From positions 17,295-81,294 of the forward strand of contig JAEZDJ010000044.1 of NCBI GenBank assembly GCA_023429565.1: a stretch of 64,000 nucleotides of DNA. The letters run 5' to 3'. The position numbers and the translations under genes were made by a program. The DNA is from Actinomycetes bacterium (lineage in GTDB: Bacteria > Actinomycetota > Coriobacteriia > Coriobacteriales > Eggerthellaceae). The first letter of the stretch is position 1. Every line of letters begins with the position of its first letter. This document shows, piece by piece, positions 1 through 9,897 of the stretch. The notes below the pieces were generated by a model. That model was not told where the DNA came from, ran no database searches, and saw nothing but the letters and a program-made list of their open reading frames with translations.

Positions 1-2132
1 TTGCCCCAACTGCTGTGGGTGCGCGCCTTGTAGTGGAAGCCGATAAGCGTGAACGGCAATTCTTCCGTGCAGTCCTCATAGGAATCAACGCCGGGAGTGT
101 AAAGCGGGATGGGTGCGATCACGTCACGACCGTCTTCGAGCGTCCAGGTGTCGGCAAGCTTTTGCAGTTTTTCGGAAAAGATCTCGATCTTGCCTGAAGG
201 AGTGGTGAGCGGGTTGGCTTTGGGATCGTCGACAAAGCTCTTGTATGCGGGCGTGTAGCCCTTGGGGTTGCGATAGTGGAATTCGCCCACTTCGTATCCC
301 TCTTCGTAGCTGGGCAGGCGGCTGTCCTTGGCGCGTGCGCCTTCATAGATGCTCTTCGTCCAGCCCTCCTGGTCCTTACCGTCCAAATACTCGTCTTTGC
401 AGCCGAGGACGTCGCAGATGTCGGCGCATACGTCGAAGGCGCTGCGGCGCTCGAACTTCTCGCCGGTCGTTGCGGGACTGGCAAAGGTCACCGAAGCAAC
501 GTCGCCGGACCAGCCGTCGTTGATTATGCCCTTCTGCTCGGCGCGCATGATGTCGGGGAGGAGAATGTCGGCGTACTTCGCCGCGTCGTTCATGAGGGTT
601 TCAAAAACCAGGATGAACTCGCATTTTGATTCGTCGACCAGAATGTCGTGGGCCTTGTTGGCATCGGAATGCTGATTGGTGAAGCAATTGCCACCGTATT
701 CCACCAGGAACTTGATATCGGTGGAAAGCTGATCGGTTCCCTGCACGCCATCGTGCAGGGCGGTCATCTCGTGTCCGTGGTCAATGGCGTCGGCCCAGGT
801 GAAAATTGAGATTTTTGACTTGCAGGGATTGTTCCCCGTAATCCAGGGAATGGAGAAGCTGTATGAACCCACATCCAAGCCGGAAGACGTGCCGGGTTGT
901 CCCAGCTTGCCCACCAGCAACGGCAGCAAGCTGACGGCCAGGCAGGACAGCTCTCCGTTGGAATGGCGCTGCACGCCATAGTACTGGGCCACGAAGGGAG
1001 CTTTTGCTTCAGCCAGTTCATGGGCAAGCTTGGTGATGCGCTCGGCGGGAATCAGCGTGATCTCGGAAGCCCATTCAGGGGTTTTCTCAATCTTGTCATA
1101 CCCCTTGCCCATGACATAGGATTCATAGGACATGTCCTTGCCTTGATAGGCGGCGGGCATGGTGGCCTCGTCGAAACCGATGCAGTACGTTTCCAAGAAA
1201 TCTCGGGCAATGAGATTCTCCTCGATCAGCACGTGTGCAATGGCAGCGACCAGGGCCGCATCGGTCGAGGGGCGAATGGGTATCCACTCGTCATCGTTGT
1301 TGCATTTGGTGTCGCTGAACCGTGGATCGATGTGGATGTATTTTGCTTCGCTGTTGGTTCGATGCGCCCAGTTGTAGCCATGTTTTGACTCGCCCGTGCT
1401 TCCCATCATGGTGTCTGACGGCGCCCATCCTATGCACAGGACAAGATCGGAATCCTGGATTGCCGCAGGAGTCGAGGCCGTTTTCGTGCCCCACATGTAG
1501 GGTGCGATGAAGGTGATCTGGGCAGCAGAATACGTGCCATAGTAATCGAGATAACCCCCCGTGCATGCCAGCATGCGCCCGATGGGGCGTCCCGTCAGGC
1601 TGTATACGCCCGATCCCAAAGTCCAGTACACGGCTTCAGGGCCATAGTTGTCATAGGTGTATTGCAGTTTTTCGGCAATAGTCTGAACGGCTTCATCCCA
1701 GGTGATTCTCTCGAATTCCCCATCGCCACGTTTTCCAACCCGCTTCATGGGATATTTCAAGCGATCGGGATCGTTGATCCAACGTCGCACGGATCGTCCG
1801 CGCAGGCATGCGCGTTGACGACTGTCTTCGACGTCGTCCCACGCTTCGGTTTCGGATTGAATCCATTGGATCTCGTCATCTTTGACGTGCATCCAGAGCG
1901 GGCATCGACTTGCGCAATTGCAGGAGCAGTGGCTTTGGACCACGGTCTCCTCTTCGCTCTCTTTGTTCATCTCCGCTGCAACGGCAGGCTCGACTTTCTC
2001 GAACATGTCATCAAGCAGGATGCCGCCGAAAGCAAGCGCAGTAGCTGCTGCCGTGGTGCCTTTGACAAAGGATCTGCGCGATACCTCATTTATCGTCATG
2101 CCCGGTTCCATAATCCCCCCTTTTTCTTCCAT
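1..2132 (-). CDS. DmsA-like molybdopterin oxidoreductase, Tat-exported (3' end outside window)
   Basis: Catalytic subunit of a DMSO-reductase-family enzyme that would reduce an S- or N-oxide or a related organic acceptor outside the membrane. About 710 codons are present and the C-terminus lies beyond the left edge. The N-terminus has a twin-arginine signal (SRRSFVK followed by an Ala-rich stretch). Next come the [4Fe-4S] cysteines (CNCASRC and RACLRG) and the DmsA-type segment NDPDRLKYPMKRVG. The start at 2132 is chosen because AAGGTGG lies 5 nt upstream; in-frame ATGs at 2111 and 2099 are alternatives. It is divergent from the radical SAM/DmsC genes. A DmsB-like ferredoxin subunit is not seen and may lie beyond position 1. 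Family assignment is strong; the substrate is unknown. Confidence 0.9.
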   Translation of the reverse strand, partial: MEEKGGIMEPGMTINEVSRRSFVKGTTAAATALAFGGILLDDMFEKVEPAVAAEMNKESEEETVVQSHCSCNCASRCPLWMHVKDDEIQWIQSETEAWDDVEDSRQRACLRGRSVRRWINDPDRLKYPMKRVGKRGDGEFERITWDEAVQTIAEKLQYTYDNYGPEAVYWTLGSGVYSLTGRPIGRMLACTGGYLDYYGTYSAAQITFIAPYMWGTKTASTPAAIQDSDLVLCIGWAPSDTMMGSTGESKHGYNWAHRTNSEAKYIHIDPRFSDTKCNNDDEWIPIRPSTDAALVAAIAHVLIEENLIARDFLETYCIGFDEATMPAAYQGKDMSYESYVMGKGYDKIEKTPEWASEITLIPAERITKLAHELAEAKAPFVAQYYGVQRHSNGELSCLAVSLLPLLVGKLGQPGTSSGLDVGSYSFSIPWITGNNPCKSKISIFTWADAIDHGHEMTALHDGVQGTDQLSTDIKFLVEYGGNCFTNQHSDANKAHDILVDESKCEFILVFETLMNDAAKYADILLPDIMRAEQKGIINDGWSGDVASVTFASPATTGEKFERRSAFDVCADICDVLGCKDEYLDGKDQEGWTKSIYEGARAKDSRLPSYEEGYEVGEFHYRNPKGYTPAYKSFVDDPKANPLTTPSGKIEIFSEKLQKLADTWTLEDGRDVIAPIPLYTPGVDSYEDCTEELPFTLIGFHYKARTHSSWG

Positions 2133-2474
2133 GTCCACCTTTCTCGCTCTCGTCATGGTGCTTTTCTGCAAAAAATTGAACAAGGCGCCACTGGTTCGGC
2201 ACGACGCCCAAGGCAGTGTTCGCACATGATGCCATAAGCTGACCGGCGTGCTGGCTGTGCGAGGGCGTGGCTTCGAAAACAGGATTCCTTTTCCAAGCTT
2301 GCAATGGCTGCAGAATATGAGATATAGCCGGCCAATCCATCACACTTTGAATGTGATATTTTTAAAATCCCAGTTCAGAAGGTTGTCCTCTTTCGAGTGG
2401 AGCGAATTTTCATTGTCGCGAAGACACGGACGCGATGGTCAAGCGAGTATCATGTACTAAGCGGAAGGGGGTCT
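2133..2474. promoter_or_regulatory. Divergent intergenic region with a TCACA-N7-TGTGA inverted repeat
   Basis: About 340 bp separate the minus-strand dmsA-like gene from the plus-strand radical SAM gene, so promoters for both should lie here. The clearest element is the inverted repeat ATCACA-CTTTGAA-TGTGAT at 2339-2357, followed by an AT-rich run. The arms are in the opposite order to a CRP/FNR site, so I do not assign it to that family. No convincing coding frame is present. Confidence 0.35.
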
Positions 2475-4082
2475 ATGCGCAACATTTCTGAAATTGACGT
2501 GCAACAGATTGATGCACGCGTATATCGTGACTACATGAGACACTTCGTGCAGGAGTCTCGTTCGCTTGCTCGCACGATGAGGGCCATGGGGCTCTCCCTG
2601 GAGCCCGAGTCTGCGGCTGCGCGCCGTGAGGGCCGCGTGGCCTCCCTGCTTGCCTCCTTGGAAGAGTTGGGTGCCCGTGTGCGCAACGATGGCAAAAGCA
2701 TCGTGTGGGGCGCGCTCTCGCCCGCCTGTTGCCGATGCCGCACCGGAGTGCGCAGCGTCTCGACCTTTATTTCGTTGGGATGCACGCGATCATGCTGGTT
2801 TTGCTTTAACTCCAACCAGTGCGATTGGGACGACTATCGGTCGCAGCGCAAGGATTGGCGTGCTGAACTCGACGCCTATAGAAAACAGATGGGAACGCTC
2901 GATTGCATCGCGCTCACGGGCGGCGAGCCTCTGCTCTTCGCCGACGAGGCGCTGGACTTCTTTGCCTCTGCGCGCAGACTCAGCCCCGATGCTCATATGC
3001 GCATGTACACGTCGGGCGATGGCCTGACCCGCGAGCTGTTGCGGCAATTGGCTGATGCGGGTCTGGATGAAATTCGTTTCAGCGTGAAACTTGACGATCC
3101 GGAAGAAGAGCAGCAGGCAGTGCGCGATATGATAGAGGCATCGGTGGGGGTCATCCCTTCTGTCATGGTCGAAATGCCGGTTGTTCCTGACACGCATGAC
3201 CAGATGTCTGAATTGCTGGAGTGGCTTGACCGAATCGGGGTCTTTGGCGTCAATTTGCTGGAACTCTGCTTTCCCCTGCACAACGCCCAGGCATATGCAT
3301 CCCGTGGCCTGCAACTGAAGCGCAACCCGTATCGGATCCTTTATGATTACGGCTATGCTGGCGCGCTGCCGGTGGCGGGAAGCGAAGAGCTGGCATTGCG
3401 CTTGATGGTCGAACAAATTGAGCGCGGCGACACCATGGGTCTGCACTACTGCTCACTTGAGAACAAGAACACGGCTCAGCTATTCGCTCAAAATAGGGAA
3501 GGGCGGCTGAAAGTCCCCCACTATCGGTTTTCGCCTCGTACGTTCTTTTTCGAAACCGTGCGTGCCTTTGGCGACGATGCACGTGTGCTTGAGGAACTGA
3601 TGGATGCAGCCAGTGAAACAGCGATCTCCTCTGCGCTGGGCGCTGACAAGGAGACGACTCAGGGAGGGCGACGAGCGCGAGAGGGAGCTCTGGAACCTTC
3701 TGACGTCTCGGACCAACACGGCAGAAAGACGGTTGAGGGTGTGGCTGATCTTCCGAGAGAGTTGTATGCGATGGACCAAACGGGAGACATGATCATGTTC
3801 GATCCTGCCTTGCTGAACGTGCTTGGGAACGCAGGCAAGGACCTGCGTCTATTTTTGGCGTCAGCCGTCATCGATCGGGATGAGCAGGGTCGCGAACGAT
3901 TTCGCGAAGTGGGTCTGCAGGCGATGGACTCGGCTGATTTCTCTCGTGTATCCAACTACTGCAATGCTGCTGACCTCGATCCATCCTTCTCGGTTGCCGC
4001 GCAGGGTCCTTCGAATGGAGAGGTTGCAGACGACGGTCCGTCTGCCTATGCAACTGGGGCCAAGGGGAGAACCTGCGTATGA
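2475..4082 (+). CDS. Radical SAM protein linked to a DmsC-like anchor
   Basis: A 535-residue protein with the radical SAM signature CTRSCWFC (C103, C107, C110), which binds the SAM-coordinating [4Fe-4S] cluster, followed by the SAM-binding GGEPL motif. A short CCRC motif sits just before it. The C-terminal third is low in recognisable motifs. The start at 2475 is supported by GGAAGGGGG just upstream; an in-frame extension to 2397 has no ribosome-binding site. It overlaps the DmsC-like gene by 4 bp (ATGA), so the two are translationally coupled. The pairing suggests a maturation or modification role for the neighbouring molybdoenzyme, but that is inference. The reaction is unknown. Confidence 0.85.
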   Translation: MRNISEIDVQQIDARVYRDYMRHFVQESRSLARTMRAMGLSLEPESAAARREGRVASLLASLEELGARVRNDGKSIVWGALSPACCRCRTGVRSVSTFISLGCTRSCWFCFNSNQCDWDDYRSQRKDWRAELDAYRKQMGTLDCIALTGGEPLLFADEALDFFASARRLSPDAHMRMYTSGDGLTRELLRQLADAGLDEIRFSVKLDDPEEEQQAVRDMIEASVGVIPSVMVEMPVVPDTHDQMSELLEWLDRIGVFGVNLLELCFPLHNAQAYASRGLQLKRNPYRILYDYGYAGALPVAGSEELALRLMVEQIERGDTMGLHYCSLENKNTAQLFAQNREGRLKVPHYRFSPRTFFFETVRAFGDDARVLEELMDAASETAISSALGADKETTQGGRRAREGALEPSDVSDQHGRKTVEGVADLPRELYAMDQTGDMIMFDPALLNVLGNAGKDLRLFLASAVIDRDEQGRERFREVGLQAMDSADFSRVSNYCNAADLDPSFSVAAQGPSNGEVADDGPSAYATGAKGRTCV

Positions 4083-4963
4083 ACACAGGGATTGATACGG
4101 CCATTGAACAGGGGATATCGCAGCTGTCTTTGGCAGGATTCACGACGCTTGCCCCGGCGGGTTCGTTCGCGTTCGCCATTGTCGCGCTGTATGTGATGTT
4201 TGCTCGGATGAGCGATTCGGAACGTACGCGATTGGACCACTTTCTGGTGGTGCCCTTAGCCGTTGCGCTTGTCGGCATCGTTATTTCCACCAATCATTTG
4301 GGAAAGCCCTCGAACTCCCTTTTTGTGCTTACCGGCGTAGGGAGATCGCCGTTGTCCAACGAAATTTGGGCATCCCTCGTTTTCGGCGGGTTGGGGTGGT
4401 TCCGCTGGCTGATTGGTTTCAGCGCGCGGCCTTTGCTCACGACGAAAATCAATCCGGCTTTGTTGGGCATGGCCATCGTGGCTGCCGCCATGCAGATTTG
4501 GTTTACGTCCAATGCCTATGCCATGCCCACGGTGATCTCATGGGACCTGCCATTCACTCAGGTCAATCAGATGCTCGTGGCCATTGTGGGCGGCGCGTTG
4601 CTTGCCGCCTGCACGCTCAGCGCCGCTGGCCTGGGGCATCGTAGGCGTGCAAGCATGACGTTGCTGGCCGTTGCATTTGTGGCCATGCTTGCTGCCGTTG
4701 CGACCCATCTGCTCCAGTACGCGACGCTTGGCGAGGTGTCGAGCGGCCTGGTGCAGGCGAACACCCTCGTTCCCTTCTATCCGGCATGCATCGCGTTCTT
4801 TGCGGCATGCTCCACCGTTGCCCTTGCTGTTGACCTCATATGCTTGCGACGACGGAACCGACTGATTTTGGGCGCCTCCATCGTGGCGTGCGTGCTCGCC
4901 TTCGCGGGGACCATGGCTGTGCGGTTTGTCTTCTACAGCATGCATGTGACCGTGGGATTCTAG
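4079..4963 (+). CDS. DmsC-like membrane anchor subunit
   Basis: A 294-residue, very hydrophobic protein with about eight predicted membrane helices and the DmsC-type segment HLGKPSNSLFVLTGVGRSPL after the second helix. DmsC-type subunits oxidise menaquinol and anchor a DmsAB-type catalytic dimer. The gene overlaps the radical SAM gene and no ferredoxin subunit is encoded beside it. Its partner is therefore probably the divergent DmsA-like enzyme plus a ferredoxin outside the window. Confidence 0.85.
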   Translation: MNTGIDTAIEQGISQLSLAGFTTLAPAGSFAFAIVALYVMFARMSDSERTRLDHFLVVPLAVALVGIVISTNHLGKPSNSLFVLTGVGRSPLSNEIWASLVFGGLGWFRWLIGFSARPLLTTKINPALLGMAIVAAAMQIWFTSNAYAMPTVISWDLPFTQVNQMLVAIVGGALLAACTLSAAGLGHRRRASMTLLAVAFVAMLAAVATHLLQYATLGEVSSGLVQANTLVPFYPACIAFFAACSTVALAVDLICLRRRNRLILGASIVACVLAFAGTMAVRFVFYSMHVTVGF

Positions 4964-4972
4964 GGGCCTTGC

Positions 4973-6598
4973 ATGGGAGTCACCGTCATGGCCTCACGGC
5001 CTAAACTCAACACTTCGGTCCTTGGATACGCCCTGTATCTGACCATCAACACAGCGTCGCTCTGGGGCGGGGTATTCCCCTTTTTCCCTGCCGAGTTTCA
5101 TACCACGCAGACGACCTTTGTATTCGCGCTCTCTCAGTCCATCTCTATGTTTGCAACGTATCTGCTGACCATGCTGATCGTGTTCTTGCGTCCGCAATTC
5201 ATCCAGTGGATGCTGGTGCTCGCGGGTGCTTTGCCCGTCATCATGGGGTCGCTGTGTTTGATAGGAGCCATCTACATTCCGGGGCTCAAGCTGCCTTTGG
5301 TCATTCTTGCTGGCATTCTCCTTGGCATAGGAGGGACGGGCTTTGCGATGGGCTGGCAGCGGTATTTCGCCTCTGAGCCGTCTGACCGCGGCAACTATTT
5401 CCTTCTCTTCGGCATGGTCGTTGCCCCTTTCTTCTACGTGGCCATGCATGGGGTGCCCGATGCTTTCACGGTGTATCTGGTTCCGTTGATCCTCGTTCCG
5501 CTCTGCGCGCTGTGCTCCATTTTAGCCACCCGCACCATCGACTTCGAACAGGCGCAATTCGAGGACGTGCCACGTGACCACCCGGTGGTCTATGTGCAGG
5601 TCATCAAGAGTTACTGGCGCGCGGCGGCGGCCATTGGGTCGCTGGGCTTCTCTTCGGGCGTCATGCGGGCGGTGGCTTTAAGCGACTACAGCAATGGCGA
5701 TGCGCTCAACATCGTGTCGATGTTCGGGTCGTTCGCGGTGGCGCTGGCGCTGCTGGTCATTTGGCGGTACAGGACCTTTCGCATCAATATCGCTGACGCG
5801 TTTTTGATCGTTTTCCCCTTTGCGGCAGTGGGTTCGCTGGTGTTCCCGTTTGTTCCCCGAGAATATACGTTTCTGGTGGCGGGCGCCATCTATATGCTGT
5901 TCACGTTCGTGACGGTGGTCATGCTGCTCCAATGTGCGCAAATTTCGCGCGACCGCGGCGTTAACCAGGCATTTGTCTTCGGATTCTTCGGGTCGATCGT
6001 TTACCTCCTGCAGAATATAGGCTTCATTGCCGGCTATGCGTCCGACGCCATATCTGACATCGCGGGAGGTTTCACCATAGCGTTCATCACGTTGTTTGCC
6101 CTGTCTACCGGAATATACGTGCTGCATGTCCGAAAGCAAAGTGCGGTTGCCGTTTTTGAGTCGGGGAGTGAGAGCAAGCGGCTGGGCTTGGACGACGCGG
6201 AGTTCATCGCGGATACCCTGCCGGAGCGAAGCGGCGCGGGTTCGACTATCGTTGCGGACGTGAAGCTTGGCGAGGTTGATGATGTCGATAGCGGGGAAGA
6301 AGACGTTCCGAGCCTCTCGAGTGCGGTCGTTGACGAACCTGAGGCGGAGGGCGCTCATCGGGGCCTGGGCTCGCTGACTGTGCGATGCCGCGAGGTTCAG
6401 GAGGCGTATCGTTTGACCAACCGAGAAGGCGAGATCATGCGGATGCTTATTCGCAACTACTCGTATGCCAGCATCGCCGAGGTGTTCGTCATTTCCGAGA
6501 ACACGGTGCGCACGCACGTCAAGCATATTTACGCCAAGCTCGACATACACAAGCGCCAAGAGCTCATTGATATGGTGGATAAGCGGGATGTTCGATAG
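4973..6598 (+). CDS. LuxR-type regulator with multi-spanning membrane domain
   Basis: 541 residues. Residues about 10-390 form roughly 12 hydrophobic helices, followed by a charged linker of about 80 residues. A C-terminal LuxR/GerE helix-turn-helix follows (LTNREGEIMRMLIRNYSYAS, then ENTVRTHVKHIYAKL). This architecture is a known expanded family in Eggerthella lenta and relatives, where members control adjacent reductase genes in response to substrate. It begins 10 bp after the DmsC-like gene, so it is probably cotranscribed and governs the DMSO-reductase-like locus. The start could also be the ATG at 4988. Confidence 0.9.
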   Translation: MGVTVMASRPKLNTSVLGYALYLTINTASLWGGVFPFFPAEFHTTQTTFVFALSQSISMFATYLLTMLIVFLRPQFIQWMLVLAGALPVIMGSLCLIGAIYIPGLKLPLVILAGILLGIGGTGFAMGWQRYFASEPSDRGNYFLLFGMVVAPFFYVAMHGVPDAFTVYLVPLILVPLCALCSILATRTIDFEQAQFEDVPRDHPVVYVQVIKSYWRAAAAIGSLGFSSGVMRAVALSDYSNGDALNIVSMFGSFAVALALLVIWRYRTFRINIADAFLIVFPFAAVGSLVFPFVPREYTFLVAGAIYMLFTFVTVVMLLQCAQISRDRGVNQAFVFGFFGSIVYLLQNIGFIAGYASDAISDIAGGFTIAFITLFALSTGIYVLHVRKQSAVAVFESGSESKRLGLDDAEFIADTLPERSGAGSTIVADVKLGEVDDVDSGEEDVPSLSSAVVDEPEAEGAHRGLGSLTVRCREVQEAYRLTNREGEIMRMLIRNYSYASIAEVFVISENTVRTHVKHIYAKLDIHKRQELIDMVDKRDVR

Positions 6599-7103
6599 GG
6601 TGGGAGAGGGGATTGGGGGCGTGTGCAAGTTCCCGCTTGCCTCATCCAGGCAGCTTCGGAAGACGGTGCGCACGATGCTGCTGGGCGTGGGTTCTCGCAA
6701 GACAGGGGAACTGACCGATTCCTCGTTTAGGCGCAAGAGAAGTTTGACGAAGTTTTCGCTTGGGGTATGGAATATCTCTGAAAGCGTATTTCATAAGAGG
6801 CTTCCCGGAAGCAGGTCTTCGAAGCGCATCAGTGACCTTTGTGCCGAAGGCTGCCGTAGCCGGGGAGTGGCTCGAAATGACACAAGCACCGCTTCGGGAG
6901 GCGTATTGCTTGCTCGTAAAAGACATGGCACCATTGAGGAAAGAGGCGATGTTGCCGACCAATTGGTATTTTGTGCCGAATTCGCGATGCGATGTAATCG
7001 AGGGTTATTTGTGTCATGGGGTGGCCAGTTTGTTATCGGATTTCTCTATATTGCGAGATAATGAACAGGTCGTTTCTTGTATCTCCGCAACATGAAGGGT
7101 CTC
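6599..7103. other. Intergenic region, no supported gene
   Basis: About 500 bp between the LuxR regulator and the Nudix gene. Open frames exist on both strands (for example 6760-7095 plus and 6642-6962 minus), but none has a good ribosome-binding site or a recognisable domain. A decayed gene is possible. The last 80 bp should hold the promoter of the Nudix gene. Confidence 0.4.
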
Positions 7104-7499
7104 ATGAAATCTATTGAAGTAGTGGCTGCAATCATCGAGCGCGGTGGACTGATTTTCGCGACACAGCGCGGTTATGGCGACTTTAAAAGCTGGTGGGAGT
7201 TTCCTGGCGGAAAGGTTGAGGATGGCGAGACGCCGGAGGAGGCTCTGGTCCGTGAGATTCATGAAGAGCTTGATACCGAGATCAGCGTCGACTCCCACGT
7301 GATGGACGTATCCTACGATTACGATGACTTTCATTTAGATATGCATTGTTTCCGGTGCTCGCTTGTTGGCAAGGATCCAACAATGTTGGAGCACGAGGCA
7401 GCAAAATGGGTGGATGCACATACGATCGGATTGTTGAAGTGGCTGCCTGCCGACACCGAGGTGGTTGTCGCCCTGAAAGAACGGGGGATCGTCCGCTAG
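7104..7499 (+). CDS. Nudix hydrolase, MutT-like (8-oxo-dGTP diphosphatase type)
   Basis: 131 residues containing a full Nudix box, starting GGKVEDGE and continuing through ALVREIHEEL with the REIHEE metal-binding helix. The flanking GGLIFATQRGYGDFKSWWEF segment is typical of MutT/CTP-pyrophosphohydrolase proteins. Such enzymes remove oxidised or non-canonical nucleoside triphosphates. The ATG at 7104 is preferred because AAGGG lies 5 nt upstream; the frame extends to 7077. It is a single gene with no obvious operon partner. Confidence 0.9.
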   Translation: MKSIEVVAAIIERGGLIFATQRGYGDFKSWWEFPGGKVEDGETPEEALVREIHEELDTEISVDSHVMDVSYDYDDFHLDMHCFRCSLVGKDPTMLEHEAAKWVDAHTIGLLKWLPADTEVVVALKERGIVR

Positions 7500-7768
7500 G
7501 GCATTGATGAACGAGAAGGGAGGACAAAAGATCGGTTTTGATCATTCTTGTTTTGTTGAGCTTACTGGTTTTTCATGCTGTCTTTGCAAAGGTCTCTTTG
7601 ATGGACTGAACCCGCATAACTTACAGAATGCACTCCATGATGGGGGTAGAATGTTGTCTTGATAAGTCCTTGGCGTTGGATACGGAGGCAAAAGCGCTAC
7701 ATTGACAAGGCCAAGCCATTTACAGGGCTATATATGGAAGTGATTTCGTAGAGAAGGGCGAACGCACC

Positions 7769-8605
7769 ATGGAAAAGGAAGGCCACTCTATCAAGCTCGA
7801 TGATCTTTTAAACCTTAGCGGCGATGATGTAGTGAAGGTGCGCTTCCATAAATATAACGGTGAGTACGATCCCGTTGACCTCTTTCTCGATGATTCGGAA
7901 ATCGTCAACACTCAGTGGACCTTTTGGAGGACGAAGCGTCGTTTCTATAATGTAGGCGATACTGTCATTTCACTTTTGCGTCTTGGCAACGATCGCTGGC
8001 TATTGACTACTGTAAAACGCGTGACAAAAGAACTGGATGTCTTGGGTGGGGTTAATTACGAGGGGGAAGAAATCCCTTATCTTTCCGGTTATTTTGGACG
8101 ACTGATCATTCGGTTTCATAAATCTTTCCAATCCTCTTGCCGAGTGTTTAAAGGCATTAAAGACGAGCTTGTCGTAGATAGCATGTTGTCGTCTGTCTAT
8201 GATGGCGATGGATTTCCTGGCTACGATAAAGTGTGTCTTAGCTGGGCAAAGTTGAAAAATGTTATCGATAGAAACAAGGGCGACTGGATTGCTGCACTCT
8301 CAAATCAGAAAGCCGTCTACGTGATCACAGACACGTCCAATGGGAAGCTCTATGTTGGTTCTGCTACAGCAGAGAATGGCATGCTGCTCGATCGCTGGCG
8401 CACGTATGTCAAAAATGGGCACGGTGATAACCGCGAATTGAAAAGAATAATTGAAACTAAGGGAGTTGGTCATGTCCGGCAATACTTTCAGTATTCAATT
8501 CTAGAAAACTACAATCAGCATGTCGACGATAGTGTGATTCTGGCACGGGAATCATGGTGGAAGCGTATTCTTGACAGTCGTGCTCATGGCTACAATGTCA
8601 ATTGA
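7769..8605 (+). CDS. GIY-YIG nuclease-domain protein with unknown N-terminal domain
   Basis: 278 residues. The C-terminal 100 residues form a GIY-YIG fold: AVYVITDTSNGKLYVGSA supplies the two signature strands, an Arg lies in LLDRWRTYV, a Glu in ARESWWKRIL, and it ends GYNVN. The usual catalytic Tyr/Arg/Glu/Asn pattern therefore looks intact. The first 165 residues contain no domain I recognise. It starts the AT-richer accessory block and is followed 116 bp later by a GTPase gene in the same direction. A defence or mobile-element nuclease is plausible, but the function is not established. Confidence 0.75.
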   Translation: MEKEGHSIKLDDLLNLSGDDVVKVRFHKYNGEYDPVDLFLDDSEIVNTQWTFWRTKRRFYNVGDTVISLLRLGNDRWLLTTVKRVTKELDVLGGVNYEGEEIPYLSGYFGRLIIRFHKSFQSSCRVFKGIKDELVVDSMLSSVYDGDGFPGYDKVCLSWAKLKNVIDRNKGDWIAALSNQKAVYVITDTSNGKLYVGSATAENGMLLDRWRTYVKNGHGDNRELKRIIETKGVGHVRQYFQYSILENYNQHVDDSVILARESWWKRILDSRAHGYNVN

Positions 8606-8721
8606 TGGCCCATGTTGGGCCAGCTTAAGATATCTTGTTGCAGAATGCCATACCTGAGGGGTCGCGAACAAAACATGGCCTGTTACGGATACCTAATCAT
8701 CTGAACAAAAGGGAGGTCGTC

Positions 8722-9897
8722 ATGGACAAAGGGAACGTCTTGGTTGTGGGAAATTCCGGAGTCGGCAAATCAACGCTTATCAACGCGATACTCGGTGACG
8801 AGTATGCGAAAACGAGCTTCGGCACCAAAGGTACAACTAGTGAAGTCTATGTGTACGAAGAGGATTCGAGTCCCTTCAATCTCATTGACACGGCGGGATT
8901 CGAGCCAGGCTTCATTAAAGAAAACAATGCCATCAGTAGCATAAAGAAGTGGTCAGTTCAAAACGCCAAAGACGGTAACGAGGAAAACAACATCAATGCT
9001 ATCTGGTTCTGCGTTGACGGCATGGCTGCTAAGCTCTTCCCAAGAACTCTCAAAAACCTCGTCAAGGCAACATCTGTTTGGAAAACGGCTCCCATCATCG
9101 TAGTGATTACCAAATCGTTCTCTGAGCCCGATCAGGAGAAGAACATCCAGATGGTCAAGGAGGCGGCGAAGGACAGCGAGCATCTTTCGGAATATATGCG
9201 TGACGTCATTCCCGTTGTCGCGCAGACGTTGACGGTCAATGATACGGCTTATGTCCCCTCTGTGGGAATCACGGAGCTGATCGATGCGACCGAAGATGTT
9301 TTGCCTGAGGGCCGACGAGCTGCAAAGAGCGACGTCTTCGACTTCAAATGCAAAAGAAAGAAGGCGCTTGCCCAGGGCATCGTTAGTGGCGCCACTGTTT
9401 CTGCTGCTGTCGTGGGGGCTGCTCCCATCCCTCTGGCGGATGCTGTGATACTCGTGCCTATCGAGATGGCTCTGACGAGCTCCCTTGCAAAGCTCTATGG
9501 CATTGGCAATGACGATCAAACAAAGAGACTTCTGGGCACAATTGTGGAAGCAGGCACGGTGGGTGTTGCCGCAAAAGCCGCCATCAGCATGCTCAAGACT
9601 ATTCCCGGCGTCAACATTGCCACTGCGCCTCTCAACGCTGCAATTGCGGGCGGTATCGTTGCCGCCATTGGAGAAGGCTCGATCTATATCTTTGAGAAAG
9701 TTTATCGCGGCGAGAAAACTGTTGTTGACATTGACTGGGCCAAAGACTTTATGGATAAAGTCTTTTCCGAGCAGTTTGTCTCAAAAGTTGCTGAGGTCAT
9801 CAAGGACTTTTCAAAGAATTCGAATGGCGCGAATGCGATAAAGCAGGTTGCCGATTTGCTGGGGAACACATTTGGTCTTGCCGCGCAGAAGAGCTAA
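8722..9897 (+). CDS. Small GTPase with hydrophobic C-terminal domain
   Basis: 391 residues. The N-terminal G domain shows P-loop GNSGVGKST (residues 10-18), a Thr-rich switch I (GTKGTTS), DTAG at residue 56 and the base-recognition strand IVVITKS. Residues about 215-330 are Ala/Gly-rich and hydrophobic, resembling the DUF697/YcjF-type membrane-associated region found behind Era-like GTPases. The ATG at 8722 follows GGGAGG at good spacing; an in-frame extension to 8635 lacks one. The G4 motif is TKSF rather than NKxD, as in some divergent GTPases. The role is unknown. Confidence 0.8.
   Translation: MDKGNVLVVGNSGVGKSTLINAILGDEYAKTSFGTKGTTSEVYVYEEDSSPFNLIDTAGFEPGFIKENNAISSIKKWSVQNAKDGNEENNINAIWFCVDGMAAKLFPRTLKNLVKATSVWKTAPIIVVITKSFSEPDQEKNIQMVKEAAKDSEHLSEYMRDVIPVVAQTLTVNDTAYVPSVGITELIDATEDVLPEGRRAAKSDVFDFKCKRKKALAQGIVSGATVSAAVVGAAPIPLADAVILVPIEMALTSSLAKLYGIGNDDQTKRLLGTIVEAGTVGVAAKAAISMLKTIPGVNIATAPLNAAIAGGIVAAIGEGSIYIFEKVYRGEKTVVDIDWAKDFMDKVFSEQFVSKVAEVIKDFSKNSNGANAIKQVADLLGNTFGLAAQKS

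Noticed and set aside
1291..1566. Histidine-rich frames inside the DmsA-like gene
   Set aside because: Out-of-frame shadows of the partial molybdoenzyme on the same strand.
2339..2357. CRP/FNR-type operator
   Set aside because: The arms read TCACA...TGTGA, the reverse of the CRP/FNR order, so only an unnamed inverted repeat is reported.
6760..7095. Plus-strand frame between the LuxR and Nudix genes
   Set aside because: It reads partly protein-like but has no ribosome-binding site, no known domain, and runs across the likely Nudix promoter.
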